Shown here piece by piece: positions 54,860 through 63,402 of a DNA stretch of 64,000 bases. The position numbers and the translations under genes were made by a program. The stretch comes from Agriotes lineatus. Its lineage: Eukaryota > Arthropoda > Insecta > Coleoptera > Elateridae. Numbering within the stretch: the first letter of the stretch is position 1; each line of letters opens with the position of its first letter. The notes below the pieces were generated by a model. That model ran no database searches. It worked only from the letters and a program-made list of their open reading frames with translations, and was not told where the DNA came from. Location of the stretch: positions 1 through 64,000 of the forward strand of contig CALNHX010002952.1 of assembly GCA_940337035.1 (NCBI GenBank). Direction: 5' to 3'.

Positions 54860-56570
54860 ATTTTTTAAATTTTAGTAAACCTATTTGGGTGTTTCAATGC
54901 GACTTCTTAATGGCCACAAAATGCTACTAGCTGTACGTAACATATTATAATTAATAGACAGTAATTGCAGAACATTGTACAGAAACAGCTGTAAACTAAT
55001 TTTGAATGCATCAGAATGGCACCTACTGTTTTAGAAGTAGACAGAATACCATGCTAGAGCCTGTAAACGCTCTGGCGGACGATCTGAGACGTTTGGATAT
55101 CATTTCGATAATAGAAACGCTCTTAGATTTTTTAAATATTAGTAACGCTATTTCGGTGTCTGAATTCGACTTCTTAATGGCCTCAAAATACTACTAGCAG
55201 TACGTAACATATTACAATTAATAGTAAGTAATTGCAGAATGCTAAACATTGTACAGAAACAACTGGAAACTAATTTTAATTGCATCATAATTCCACCTAC
55301 TGTGTTAGAAGTAGACAAAATATCATGCTAGAACTTGTAAACGCTCTGGCGGACGATCTGGGACGTTTTGGATACCATTTAGATCTTAGAAACGCTTTTA
55401 AATTTTTTAATTTTAGTAACGTTATTTCTGTGTTCGAATGCTATCTCTTAATAGCCTCAAAATGCTACTAGCAATACGTAACATATTATAATTAATAGAA
55501 AGTAATTGCAGAATGCCAAACATTGTACAGAAACAGCTGTAAACTAATTTTAAATGCATCAGAATGGCACCTACTATCTTAGAAGTAGTCAAAATGGCAT
55601 GCTAGAGCCTGTACACGCGCTGGCAGACGATCTAAGGCGTTTTGGATATCATTTCAATAGTAGACATGCTCTTAGATTTTTTAAATTTTAGTAAACCTAT
55701 TTGGGTGTTTCAATGCGACTTCTTAATGGCCACAAAATGCTACTAGCTGTACGTAACATATTATAATTAATAGACAGTAATTGCAGAACATTGTACAGAA
55801 ACAGCTGTAAACTAATTTTGAATGCATCAGAATGGCACCTACTGTTTTAGAAGTAGACAGAATACCATGCTAGAGCCTGTAAACGCTCTGGCGGACGATC
55901 TGAGACGTTTGGATATCATTTCGATAATAGAAACGCTCTTAGATTTTTTAAATATTAGTAACGCTATTTCGGTGTCTGAATTCGACTTCTTAATTTCCTC
56001 AAAATACTACTAGCAGTACGTAACATATTACAATTAATAGTAAGTAATTGCAGAATGCTAAACATTGTACAGAAACAACTGGAAACTAATTTTAATTGCA
56101 TCATAATTCCACCTACTGTGTTAGAAGTAGACAAAATATCATGCTAGAACTTGTAAACGCTCTGGCGGACGATCTGGGACGTTTTGGATACCATTTAGAT
56201 CTTAGAAACGCTTTTAAATTTTTTAATTTTAGTAACGTTATTTCTGTGTTCGAATGCTATCTCTTAATAGCCTCAAAATGCTACTAGCAATACGTAACAT
56301 ATTATAATTAATAGAAAGTAATTGCAGAATGCCAAACATTGTACAGAAACAGCTGTAAACTAATTTTAAATGCATCAGAATGGCACCTACTATCTTAGAA
56401 GTAGTCAAAATGGCATGCTAGAGCCTGTACACGCGCTGGCAGACGATCTAAGGCGTTTTGGATATCATTTCAATAGTAGACATGCTCTTAGATTTTTTAA
56501 ATTTTAGTAAACCTATTTGGGTGTTTCAATGCGACTTCTTAATGGCCACAAAATGCTACTAGCTGTACGT
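54860..56570. repeat. Satellite B higher-order repeat, 816-bp offset
   Basis: Stretches at 55006 and 55280 return at 55822 and 56096, 816 bp later. The copies are almost identical; the visible exception is AATGGCCTCAAAATAC at about 55176 against AATTTCCTCAAAATAC at about 55992. Matching starts upstream at about 54860 and fades after about 56570. This is the last higher-order unit before the LTR insertion. Confidence 0.82.
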
Positions 56571-56802
56571 AACATTTTATAATTATTAGACAGTAATTGG
56601 AGAATGCTAGACATTGTACAGAAACAACTGTAAACTAATTTTAATTGCATCAGAATGGCACCTACTGTTTTAGAAGTAGACAATATATAATGTGTTACGT
56701 GTCAAAAGCATTTGATATTAATACTAGTGTTGAATGAGGAATCTAGTGAGAGTGACGCGATAAAATTAATATCAGATTGGCTTTGTTCGTTGCTAGAGGA
56801 GA

Positions 56803-56810
56803 TATAAAAA
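56803..56810 (+). promoter_or_regulatory. TATA-like motif in the LTR
   Basis: TATAAAAA lies 110 bases inside the LTR. A second TATAAAAA lies at 57312-57319. Either could position the start of the genomic RNA, and the sequence does not say which is used. Confidence 0.35.
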
Positions 56811-57435
56811 CAAGGTTGGTTTTGTTTGAGAGAAAATTTGTATATCAGCTTTTAAATAAGGCAAGAGTTTTCGTGGGGTGTAAATGACAATCTCGCCATT
56901 TATTCTGGTTTGGTGATAGTAAAGAATTGGTTTACTAGCCAGCCGTTCCTGTAGAGGAGTTCATTAAGCAGATGTCATTTTTCCAATGAATATTTATATT
57001 CAAGCTGTAAAGCGATCTAGGAAACACGAATTCAACGATTGCGAAGTTTATTGCCTGTGAACAGGGTAGGTAGTTTAATGTGGAATTTGCCTTTTGTTAC
57101 CTGGAAATTCGATTTATAGCAACAACTATTAGGCGGACAGTATTGGAAAGCTAATCTACCGCAGTATTGAGGGTCGAGGTATAGCAAATGACAGCCGAGG
57201 TTGGAACCTGTCAAGCTGACATGTGTTAGGAGTAACGGGACGTATTAAATGTCTGCGAGTATATCGGCACAAAGATAAGTGTGGTAGCTAGAATCTGATG
57301 ATATTTTTGCATATAAAAACTGTGTAACCATTAGACTTACGAGCGTTTTAAGTTAAACTATTTGGGGTACCCTGCGTGAGGTAGTAATAGTAAAGATGCT
57401 AATTGTCTGATCGATGGTAGTAATGTTCGAGTATT

Positions 57436-57441
57436 AATAAA
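57436..57441 (+). promoter_or_regulatory. Possible polyadenylation signal in the LTR
   Basis: AATAAA in the last third of the LTR, downstream of both TATA-like motifs, is placed as expected for the polyadenylation signal used in the 3' LTR. In AT-rich DNA this hexamer also occurs by chance. Confidence 0.3.
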
Positions 57442-57727
57442 ACCAGCTACAAGTATTGCTTTCTTTCATTTTGATAGGGAGTTCAATAATTGTATTGTTA
57501 TTAGTTGATAGAAAGTAAAGTTACAAGTTTCTTGGCTTATATCAGTATATTTGAGTTTAACTTGTTGGCGCCATTTATAACATCATAAACTAGAATCCGC
57601 GACGTCTTCACTGATGCTAGAGACGGGCCTCAAATATACTTTTATAGTGATCGATTGTTAACTAAGAGATATAGCGATGACCTAAAGGTAGGTAAATGAA
57701 TTTATAGATAAATATAGCTAACAAGGT

Positions 57728-57744
57728 TGGCACCCAACGGGGGC
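57728..57744 (+). other. Primer-binding site (tRNA)
   Basis: TGGCACCCAACGGGGGC begins 4 bases after the LTR end. It begins TGG, as primer-binding sites complementary to a tRNA 3' CCA end do, and resembles the TGGCGCCCAACGTGGGGC form known from other Ty3/gypsy elements. The primer tRNA is not identified. Confidence 0.65.
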
Positions 57745-57787
57745 TTTAATAAGATTTTTGAAGAGCAACGGGGGCTTTAACAAGATT
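57735..57787 (+). repeat. Direct repeat overlapping the primer-binding site
   Basis: CAACGGGGGCTTTAA, then T or C, then AAGATT occurs at 57735-57756 and again at 57766-57787, 31 bp apart with one difference. The first copy contains the 3' part of the primer-binding site. The rest of the leader, to 57977, holds no gene. Confidence 0.75.
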
Positions 57788-57977
57788 GGAACATATACCT
57801 TTAGGTCGTACTATAATAGAAAGGAGCAATACTGACAATAGTTATACATAACTTTCTGTACTCGTTTATGTAAGTGGAAAAATATCGTCAGAACGTGACA
57901 AACCAAAGAATTACTTTGAGAATAATACATAAAACGGTATACTTGTGGTAAAAAGGGTTTTACTTTGAGGAATCAGA

Positions 57978-59384
57978 ATGGATGTTGATAGGTTATTGGT
58001 AGACGAGATAGATTATGAATTACGAATACGGGGAGTTGTTTGTAAGGGAAATATGCCGGAAAAGCGTAAATTGCTTAGAGCGCGTATTAGGTTAGAGAAG
58101 ACGGGAAATGCTTCGTTCCCGGAAGTAGAATTGAATAACGTAGAAGAATTGGATATATGCAGTAGGAAGCTTGACATTCTTGTGGAAGAGATACTAGCTT
58201 CTGAGTCATTTGTTAGGGGTGGTAATGATTATAAACGTATTCAGACCCGCTTGGTACATATTTCAAATCGACTAGAACGGTTAGTTTTTGAGGGGTCGTC
58301 AGCAGATGATAAAGATGAGCTATATAATAGGTGTTTAGGGGCTATGGACGATCTCGAGTCCAGATTGACATCTGAAAATGAACCTGTAGTTCCTTCTAGT
58401 TCACAAACAGTTAACTTGATGGACCTTGACGATGAGCCATTACAAGCCAATCAATCACCAAACCATTTTAATTATTCAAATGTAATTGATAGTCAACAGT
58501 TTCAAACGTTACCGACACCTATTGGTTTTAACAGCACTAAAGTCATTGATGCTACTCCACGTTATAACAATTACCTTCCGATGAATAAATGGAACCTTCG
58601 TTTCGATGGTCAATCGGGATTGTCTAGTTTCCTAGAGCGTATTGAAGAATTGCGAATGGCGCGTGGGGTTACTAAGGAACAACTTTTTACTTCGGCTGTT
58701 GAATTTTTCACCGATTATGCTTTGATTTGGTATCGATCGGTTAAAAATACTTTGTATAATTGGGACCAGTTAGTTAATGCGTTACGTTCAGCTTTTCTTC
58801 CATGTGATTATGAAGCTTGCTTATGGGATGAAATACGCAATCGTACTCAGGGGGCCGATGAACCCGTGACCGTATTTGTGTCGATAATGGAAAACTTATT
58901 CCATCGGTTACCATCGATGCCTTCTGAAACTAAGCGCCTTAATCTAATACGTAGGAATTTATTACCACATTTCCAAACCCAACTGGCTTTAGAGAACATA
59001 GTTTCCTTTTCACAATTACTTCGAGTGTGTAAAGCTGTTGAAGATGCACATGTGCGTGCACAACGGTTCCGTGGACCTCCCACTCAGGGAAATCGAATGT
59101 TAGAACCCGATCTAGCCTATCAAAAGTCGAAATGTAATGCTAGGATTCATACAGTGAATGTATCCTCAAATGAGGGTTACGTTCAAACTCGTAGTAATAA
59201 CCCACCGAACGTAATCAATTCAACCAAGCCTTCTGATTTGAGATGTTGGAAATGTGATCAACCGAATCATTTTGCGCGTAACTGTTCAGCAAATAGTAAA
59301 CAATATTGCTATGGTTGTGGACGACCTGATTTTACTGTCCGTACATGCCCTTCATGTTCGGGAAATGGGGGTCGACGCCGCTAG
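57978..59384 (+). CDS. gag: Gag polyprotein of a Ty3/gypsy element
   Basis: A 468-residue structural protein that forms the virus-like particle in the cytoplasm and packages the element's RNA. Residues 5-40 form a short helical, SAP-like stretch (LLVDEIDYELRIRG, then MPEKRKLLRARIRLE), which I associate with Gag of insect elements. Residues 205-365 resemble the retrotransposon capsid domain, with ALIWYRSV, LVNALRSAFLPCDYEA and EIRNRTQGADEPVTVF. Residues 423-436 are a regular zinc knuckle, CWKCDQPNHFARNC. A second cysteine cluster, C444, C447, C457 and C460, has phenylalanine (F452) where a knuckle would have histidine. The ATG at 57978 is the first in frame in a clean context after a 254-base leader. 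The stop at 59382-59384 falls in the loop of the frameshift stem, and pol overlaps in the -1 frame. No interruption is seen. Confidence 0.92.
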   Translation: MDVDRLLVDEIDYELRIRGVVCKGNMPEKRKLLRARIRLEKTGNASFPEVELNNVEELDICSRKLDILVEEILASESFVRGGNDYKRIQTRLVHISNRLERLVFEGSSADDKDELYNRCLGAMDDLESRLTSENEPVVPSSSQTVNLMDLDDEPLQANQSPNHFNYSNVIDSQQFQTLPTPIGFNSTKVIDATPRYNNYLPMNKWNLRFDGQSGLSSFLERIEELRMARGVTKEQLFTSAVEFFTDYALIWYRSVKNTLYNWDQLVNALRSAFLPCDYEACLWDEIRNRTQGADEPVTVFVSIMENLFHRLPSMPSETKRLNLIRRNLLPHFQTQLALENIVSFSQLLRVCKAVEDAHVRAQRFRGPPTQGNRMLEPDLAYQKSKCNARIHTVNVSSNEGYVQTRSNNPPNVINSTKPSDLRCWKCDQPNHFARNCSANSKQYCYGCGRPDFTVRTCPSCSGNGGRRR

Positions 59385-62300
59385 ACGACCGAATAGCGCG
59401 GTGTCGAAAAAATTCTTCGGTCAATGTTGTAAATAATTCGGATTTTAGTTCTAAAGCTGTTTTAGATTATATTTTAAGTCACGCAGGTCCTGATGAGAGA
59501 CCGTATCTTAAAGTTTCAATTTTTGGTAATGAGATTCTTGGATTGTTAGATTCGGGTGCTTCGCATACTGTTGTTGGTAGAAAGGGATGGGAGCTGTTGA
59601 AAGGTCATTGTAGGCTTACACCAAGTAAAGATAGGACATGTAATGTTGCTGACGGTGCAGAATGTCAAATATTAGGTATAGTTACAGTACCACTTATGCT
59701 TCGCGATAGAGTTTGTACTTGTGAGTTATTAGTTGTGCCTTCCGTACCCCATACCTTGATTTTGGGATGCGATTTTTTGCGTAGAATGGGTATTGTAACC
59801 GATCTTAGAATTAACGAATGGACCTTCTCAAAAGATCACTTGATCCCGGAAGTTAATGCAATACAGGCTGTAGAACATTTATCTGAAGTTCAGCGAGAAC
59901 AATTAGATTGTTTTGTCAAAGAAGTTTTTAGTAAAATGGGAAATAAGTTAGGATGCACTCATCTTGTTGAACATGAGATTAAAACCACATCGTCGCCTAT
60001 TAAGCAGCGATATTATCCTATTTCTCCTGCTCTGCAGAAACAGGTAGATCTTGAGTTAAAGAAAATGTTGGATGAGGGAGTGGTAGAACCTTCGACTTCT
60101 GCTTGGTCATCTCCAATAGTAATGATTAAAAAGAAAGATGGTAGTTATCGGTTCTGTGTTGATTATCGCCAACTTAATAAAGTCAGTCAACCTGATGCTT
60201 ATCCTATTCCATATGTATCAAGTACTTTGGATAAACTTCGTGACGCACATTATCTTACGACTCTTGATATTAAATCCGCATATTGGCAGATACCTGTGGC
60301 TGTTTCTTCACGCCCTTTAACAGCGTTTACTGTGCCTAATAGGGGGTTATTTCAATTTCGCCGCCTACCGTTTGGTTTGCATACGGCGCCGGCAACGTGG
60401 CAACGCCTAATTGATAGGGTTATTGGTGCTGATTTGGAACCATATGTCTTTACGTATCTTGACGATATTGTAATTTGTACGCCAACTTTCGAAAAACATC
60501 TTTCTACTCTTCGTGAGGTTGTGTCTCGGTTATTAGCTGCTGGTCTTACTTTAAGCCAAAATAAATGTCATTTTTGTAAGCCAGAACTTAAGTATCTCGG
60601 TTATGTAGTGAATTCACGCGGTTTATTAGTAGACCCAGAAAAAGTAGATGCAATTAATCGTATTCCTACTCCTGTGTCAGTGAAGGAAGTACGTCGTGTA
60701 ATTGGTATGGCGTCATGGTACCGTCGCTTTGTTCCGAATTTTTCTTCACTTATCGGACCTCTTACATCCTTGCTCCGCAAGAATGCGAAATTTTTCTGGG
60801 ATAGTAATTGTGAACGAGCCTTCAGTGATATTAAAGAACATTTGATATCTGCTCCGATATTAGCTTGCCCTGATTTTTCTGTACCCTTTGTTATTCAAAC
60901 GGATGCTTCTGGTTATGGTATTGGTGCCGTACTTACTCAACATCAAGCTGATGGAGAGAAAGTTATATGTTACATTAGTCGGTCGCTTACTAGAAACGAA
61001 CGAAATTTTAGCACAACAGAGCGTGAATGCCTCGCTGTCCTTTTTGCTATTGAAAAACTTAGACCATATATTGAGGGAACTAAGTTCACGGTAGTAACTG
61101 ATCATTATAGCTTAAAATGGCTTAATAGTATTAAAGACCCTGTTGGTCGTATCGCTCGATGGGCAGTTCGCCTTCAACAATATGATTTTGACATTATTCA
61201 TCGAAAAGGGAAAGAACATGTTGTGCCTGACACTTTGTCTCGTGCTGTTCCTGTCATTGATGCTATTAACGTTCAGTTTGGTCCTGCTGGTAATCCATGG
61301 TATCATCGTATGTGTCGATTTGTTATTAACAATCCTCGAAAATTTCCCCATTGGAGAGTTAGTGACGGTCAATTGTATAAATATGTTCGAACCGATTATC
61401 CAGACTTGGCAGATGATGAAGATCATTGGAAACTGGTTGTTCCACAGACTCAACGCCAAGAAGTTATCAAACAAAATCACGATATTCCGACCGCTGGTCA
61501 TACGGGTGTTAATAAAACTTTTCATCGTATTGCACAAAGATACTACTGGCCTAAACTTCGTTATGATGTGGCTGCTTATGTTCGCCGTTGCGAAACGTGT
61601 CAACGAATTAAACCAGAACAGAGAGCCCCTGCAGGGTATATGGGTGGACATTCATTAATTTCGAAGCCTTGGGAACTAATCTGTTGTGATATTGTAGGTC
61701 CTTTACCTCGTTCAGTACGAGGATACGCGTATATATTCGTAGTGGCTGATTGTTTTAGTAAGTTTCCATTAGTGTTTCCGCTCCGTACAGCATCAGCTAA
61801 GGTTATCTCACGTATTGTTGAGGAAGACGTATTTTTGATGTTTGGGGTTCCCAAGCGAATCATATGTGATAATGGCGTTCAGTTTCGCAGTCATGAGTTT
61901 CAAACTTTAAATCAGAAGTATGGCTGTAAGATTTCGTTTACTGCCAATTATCATCCTCAAGCTAATCCTACGAAACGTATAAACAGAGTGCTGAAAACTA
62001 TGTTGACAGCTTATGTATCAGATCGTCATCGAGATTGGGATAAATATCTGTCTCACGTAGTTTGTGCTATACGTACCTCAGTTCATGAAGTTACGGGAAA
62101 AACTCCATATTTCATTAATTTTGGCAGAGAAATCATATTAAATCACGAACCGGTAGTTGGTGATGGAAATCCGGAAATTCAATTTAATCGGGATAGAGAT
62201 TTAGATAATCGTTCTATAGTACTCAAGCAACTGTATGCTGATGTTAAACGTCGTTTGGATAAGGCTTATCAAAAGTCAAAAACTCGCTATGACTTTCGTC

Positions 62301-62533
62301 GACGACCTTTCGAGTTCGTTCCGGATCAAGCAGTGTTGCGTAGACATTATGTGTTATCAGATGCTGCTCGTCAGTTTACTTCCAAGCTTGCTGCAAAATT
62401 TATAGGACCGTTTATTATTAATCGAAAGTTTTCACGATGGGTTTATGAACTCAAAGATCCTGACGGAAAAATATTAAAGGGGACTTGGCATGCCAAGGAT
62501 TTGAAACCTTATGATAACTCTGAGATGAATTAA
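59345..62533 (+). CDS. pol: Pol polyprotein (protease, RT, RNase H, integrase)
   Basis: The start given is the first ATG in this frame; translation more likely enters at about 59367 by -1 frameshifting from gag. Numbering follows the 1,062-residue frame from 59345. Protease: LLDSGASHTVVG (D69) and ILGCDFLRRMGI (139-150). Reverse transcriptase, about 224-425: TTLDIKSAYWQI (D308), LPFGLHTAPATWQ and YLDD (371-374). RNase H, about 510-635: acidic residues D520, E561, D586 and D629. Integrase: H712, H719, C749 and C752 zinc site; D782 and D842 of the catalytic core; then lysine K877 in ANPTKRINR, where the family has the catalytic glutamate. The C-terminus carries a GPF motif (GPFIINRKF, from 1021) and WHAKDLKPY. 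The domain order is that of Ty3/gypsy. Other catalytic residues are intact, so copying to cDNA looks possible, while integration by this protein is doubtful. Confidence 0.95.
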   Translation: MPFMFGKWGSTPLDDRIARCRKNSSVNVVNNSDFSSKAVLDYILSHAGPDERPYLKVSIFGNEILGLLDSGASHTVVGRKGWELLKGHCRLTPSKDRTCNVADGAECQILGIVTVPLMLRDRVCTCELLVVPSVPHTLILGCDFLRRMGIVTDLRINEWTFSKDHLIPEVNAIQAVEHLSEVQREQLDCFVKEVFSKMGNKLGCTHLVEHEIKTTSSPIKQRYYPISPALQKQVDLELKKMLDEGVVEPSTSAWSSPIVMIKKKDGSYRFCVDYRQLNKVSQPDAYPIPYVSSTLDKLRDAHYLTTLDIKSAYWQIPVAVSSRPLTAFTVPNRGLFQFRRLPFGLHTAPATWQRLIDRVIGADLEPYVFTYLDDIVICTPTFEKHLSTLREVVSRLLAAGLTLSQNKCHFCKPELKYLGYVVNSRGLLVDPEKVDAINRIPTPVSVKEVRRVIGMASWYRRFVPNFSSLIGPLTSLLRKNAKFFWDSNCERAFSDIKEHLISAPILACPDFSVPFVIQTDASGYGIGAVLTQHQADGEKVICYISRSLTRNERNFSTTERECLAVLFAIEKLRPYIEGTKFTVVTDHYSLKWLNSIKDPVGRIARWAVRLQQYDFDIIHRKGKEHVVPDTLSRAVPVIDAINVQFGPAGNPWYHRMCRFVINNPRKFPHWRVSDGQLYKYVRTDYPDLADDEDHWKLVVPQTQRQEVIKQNHDIPTAGHTGVNKTFHRIAQRYYWPKLRYDVAAYVRRCETCQRIKPEQRAPAGYMGGHSLISKPWELICCDIVGPLPRSVRGYAYIFVVADCFSKFPLVFPLRTASAKVISRIVEEDVFLMFGVPKRIICDNGVQFRSHEFQTLNQKYGCKISFTANYHPQANPTKRINRVLKTMLTAYVSDRHRDWDKYLSHVVCAIRTSVHEVTGKTPYFINFGREIILNHEPVVGDGNPEIQFNRDRDLDNRSIVLKQLYADVKRRLDKAYQKSKTRYDFRRRPFEFVPDQAVLRRHYVLSDAARQFTSKLAAKFIGPFIINRKFSRWVYELKDPDGKILKGTWHAKDLKPYDNSEMN
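59360..59407 (+). promoter_or_regulatory. Programmed -1 ribosomal frameshift signal
   Basis: The heptamer GGGAAAT at 59360-59366 is placed in the gag frame as G GGA AAT, the canonical X XXY YYZ form. After a 5-base spacer (59367-59371) come TCGACGCCGC at 59372-59381 and GCGGTGTCGA at 59398-59407, which pair over 10 bp with one G-U pair around a 16-base loop. The gag stop TAG is the first triplet of the loop. The pol frame is open from 59330, in the -1 frame relative to gag, so slippage here gives a Gag-Pol fusion. Confidence 0.85.
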
Positions 62534-62549
62534 TGATATGAGATGTGCA

Positions 62550-62703
62550 TAGGGTGGTTGGATGGGCATTGTAGGGAAGGTCACTTTAGGGAGCATTTTT
62601 ATCTTGCTTTCCCTCTTGTAAAGTATAGGGTGGTTGGTTGGGCATTGCAGGGAAGGTCACTGTAGGGAGCTATTTCATCTAGTTCTTCCTATAATAACAC
62701 TGG
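62550..62703 (+). repeat. 76-bp repeat, first cluster in the 3' region
   Basis: Two adjacent copies begin TAGGGTGGTTGG at 62550 and 62626, exactly 76 bp apart, and share GGGAAGGTCACT and TAGGGAGC. The second copy decays near 62690. They begin 17 bases after the pol stop codon. Confidence 0.85.
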
Positions 62704-63166
62704 AGTAGCTTGCAGATAGCTGTTGGGTTCATTGTGTGGTTTGACTTGCATTCGTGTCGAGTGAAGTTCATCTTTCGCTTTAGCGTAGGTTTGAGTTAGC
62801 TTGTTGGGTTTTGTTGGATACCTTTTTGAGAATTTGGTGGCGTAGCTGTTGTTGTATGGTTACCTTCAGCTATGTGTATTGTGTGAGTTTTTTTTTGTCG
62901 GTATCCATTTCGCTTACGCGGATTTAGATCCACAAGTGAGTCTCGAATCCTTGTTTTGGTTTCGCTTTTGGTCATGCTTGGAGTTGGAGAACGGTTTCGT
63001 TTACTCATTTAGAGTATCGGCTTGTTCCGGATTTATGGGACCTGCCTCTGTCCCCGAGTTAATGTCCTTTAGTTTCCTTTTGAGCCATTGTTGCCGAATG
63101 AAGTCTTTGGTATGATCTGCTGCTGTGATTGGTTATTCCAGCTGTTATTTAATTTCGTGTTAAGTA
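62704..63166. other. 3' region between repeat clusters, no gene seen
   Basis: About 460 bases of T-rich sequence with no repeat visible. An 88-codon frame at 62849-63115 starts with a hydrophobic stretch but has no recognisable envelope or other feature, and I do not call it. Confidence 0.5.
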
Positions 63167-63402
63167 TAGGGTGGTTGGATGGGCACTGTAGGGAAGGTCA
63201 CTTTAGGGAGCATTTTTATCTTGCTTTCCCTCCTGTAAAGCATAGGGTGGTTGGAAGGGCACAGTAGGGTAGGTTACTCTTTGGGGAACTTTAATATCTT
63301 GTTCTTTCCCCATTTTAAGGTATAGTGTGGTTGGAAGGGCACAGTCGGGAAGGACACTATTTGGTAAACTTTAATATCTTGTTCTTTTCCCTCTTTTGGG
63401 TA
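63167..63402 (+). repeat. 76-80 bp repeat, second cluster in the 3' region
   Basis: Three copies start at 63167, 63243 and 63323 (spacings 76 and 80 bp). The first is nearly identical to the copy at 62550, including ATTTTTATCTTGCTTTCCCT. The later two share TTAATATCTTGTTCTTT and diverge from it. A decayed fragment (TATAGGGAGTTCCCT) follows at about 63407. Confidence 0.82.

Larger units (their letters stand above)
44241..56692. repeat. Satellite B: about 275-bp tandem array
   Basis: About 46 head-to-tail copies of an AT-rich monomer. Counting from the ATGGCACCTACTGTTTTAG landmark, copies start at 44301, 44576, 44851, 45126, 45400, 45675, 45949 and so on, mostly 272-275 bp apart. Two shorter classes exist: 215 bp (about 60 bases missing between GCGGAC and GGTGTTT) and 268 bp (7 bases missing, GCAGAACATTG for GCAGAATGCTAAACATTG). 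Every monomer carries AGAGC, 8 bases, GCTCT, a small potential hairpin. Only frames of about 60-76 codons exist, and they recur with the monomers; I regard them as chance. The last monomer is cut after AATATATAATG at 56692 by the LTR element. Confidence 0.95.
56693..57723 (+). repeat. Probable 5' LTR (1,031 bp)
   Basis: The left edge is fixed by the interrupted satellite monomer. The segment starts TGTTA and ends TAACA, a perfect 5-bp inverted pair with the usual TG...CA ends. The end lies 4 bases before a primer-binding-site-like sequence. It contains two TATA-like motifs (56803-56810 and 57312-57319) and an AATAAA at 57436-57441. The right edge is inferred, because the matching 3' LTR is outside the window and direct comparison is not possible. 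Confidence 0.7.
57679..57807 (+). promoter_or_regulatory. 12-bp inverted repeat bracketing the primer-binding site
   Basis: GACCTAAAGGTA at 57679-57690 is the exact reverse complement of TACCTTTAGGTC at 57796-57807. The 105-base interval contains the LTR end, the primer-binding site and the duplicated CAACGGGGGCTTTAA motif. In the RNA the arms could pair and present the primer-binding region in a large loop. Function is inferred. Confidence 0.6.

Noticed and set aside
44241..56692. GTTCGAATGC in satellite B as a tRNA-like B box (SINE origin)
   Set aside because: No convincing A box at the right distance and no cloverleaf; the resemblance is limited to about nine bases.
57032..57214. 60-codon minus-strand frame in the LTR
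   Set aside because: Short, inside a non-coding LTR, without family resemblance.
57566..57572. TGGCGCC inside the LTR as an alternative primer-binding site
   Set aside because: The following bases do not continue a primer-binding match, no CA-ending LTR edge precedes it, and 57728 has a longer match with a TGTTA/TAACA-bounded LTR.
61112..61651. 179-codon minus-strand frame opposite pol
   Set aside because: It lies across the RNase H and integrase coding sequence, which is clearly the real frame.
62849..63115. 88-codon frame as a remnant envelope or accessory gene
   Set aside because: Only a hydrophobic N-terminal stretch; no fusion, cleavage or membrane-anchor features and no family resemblance.
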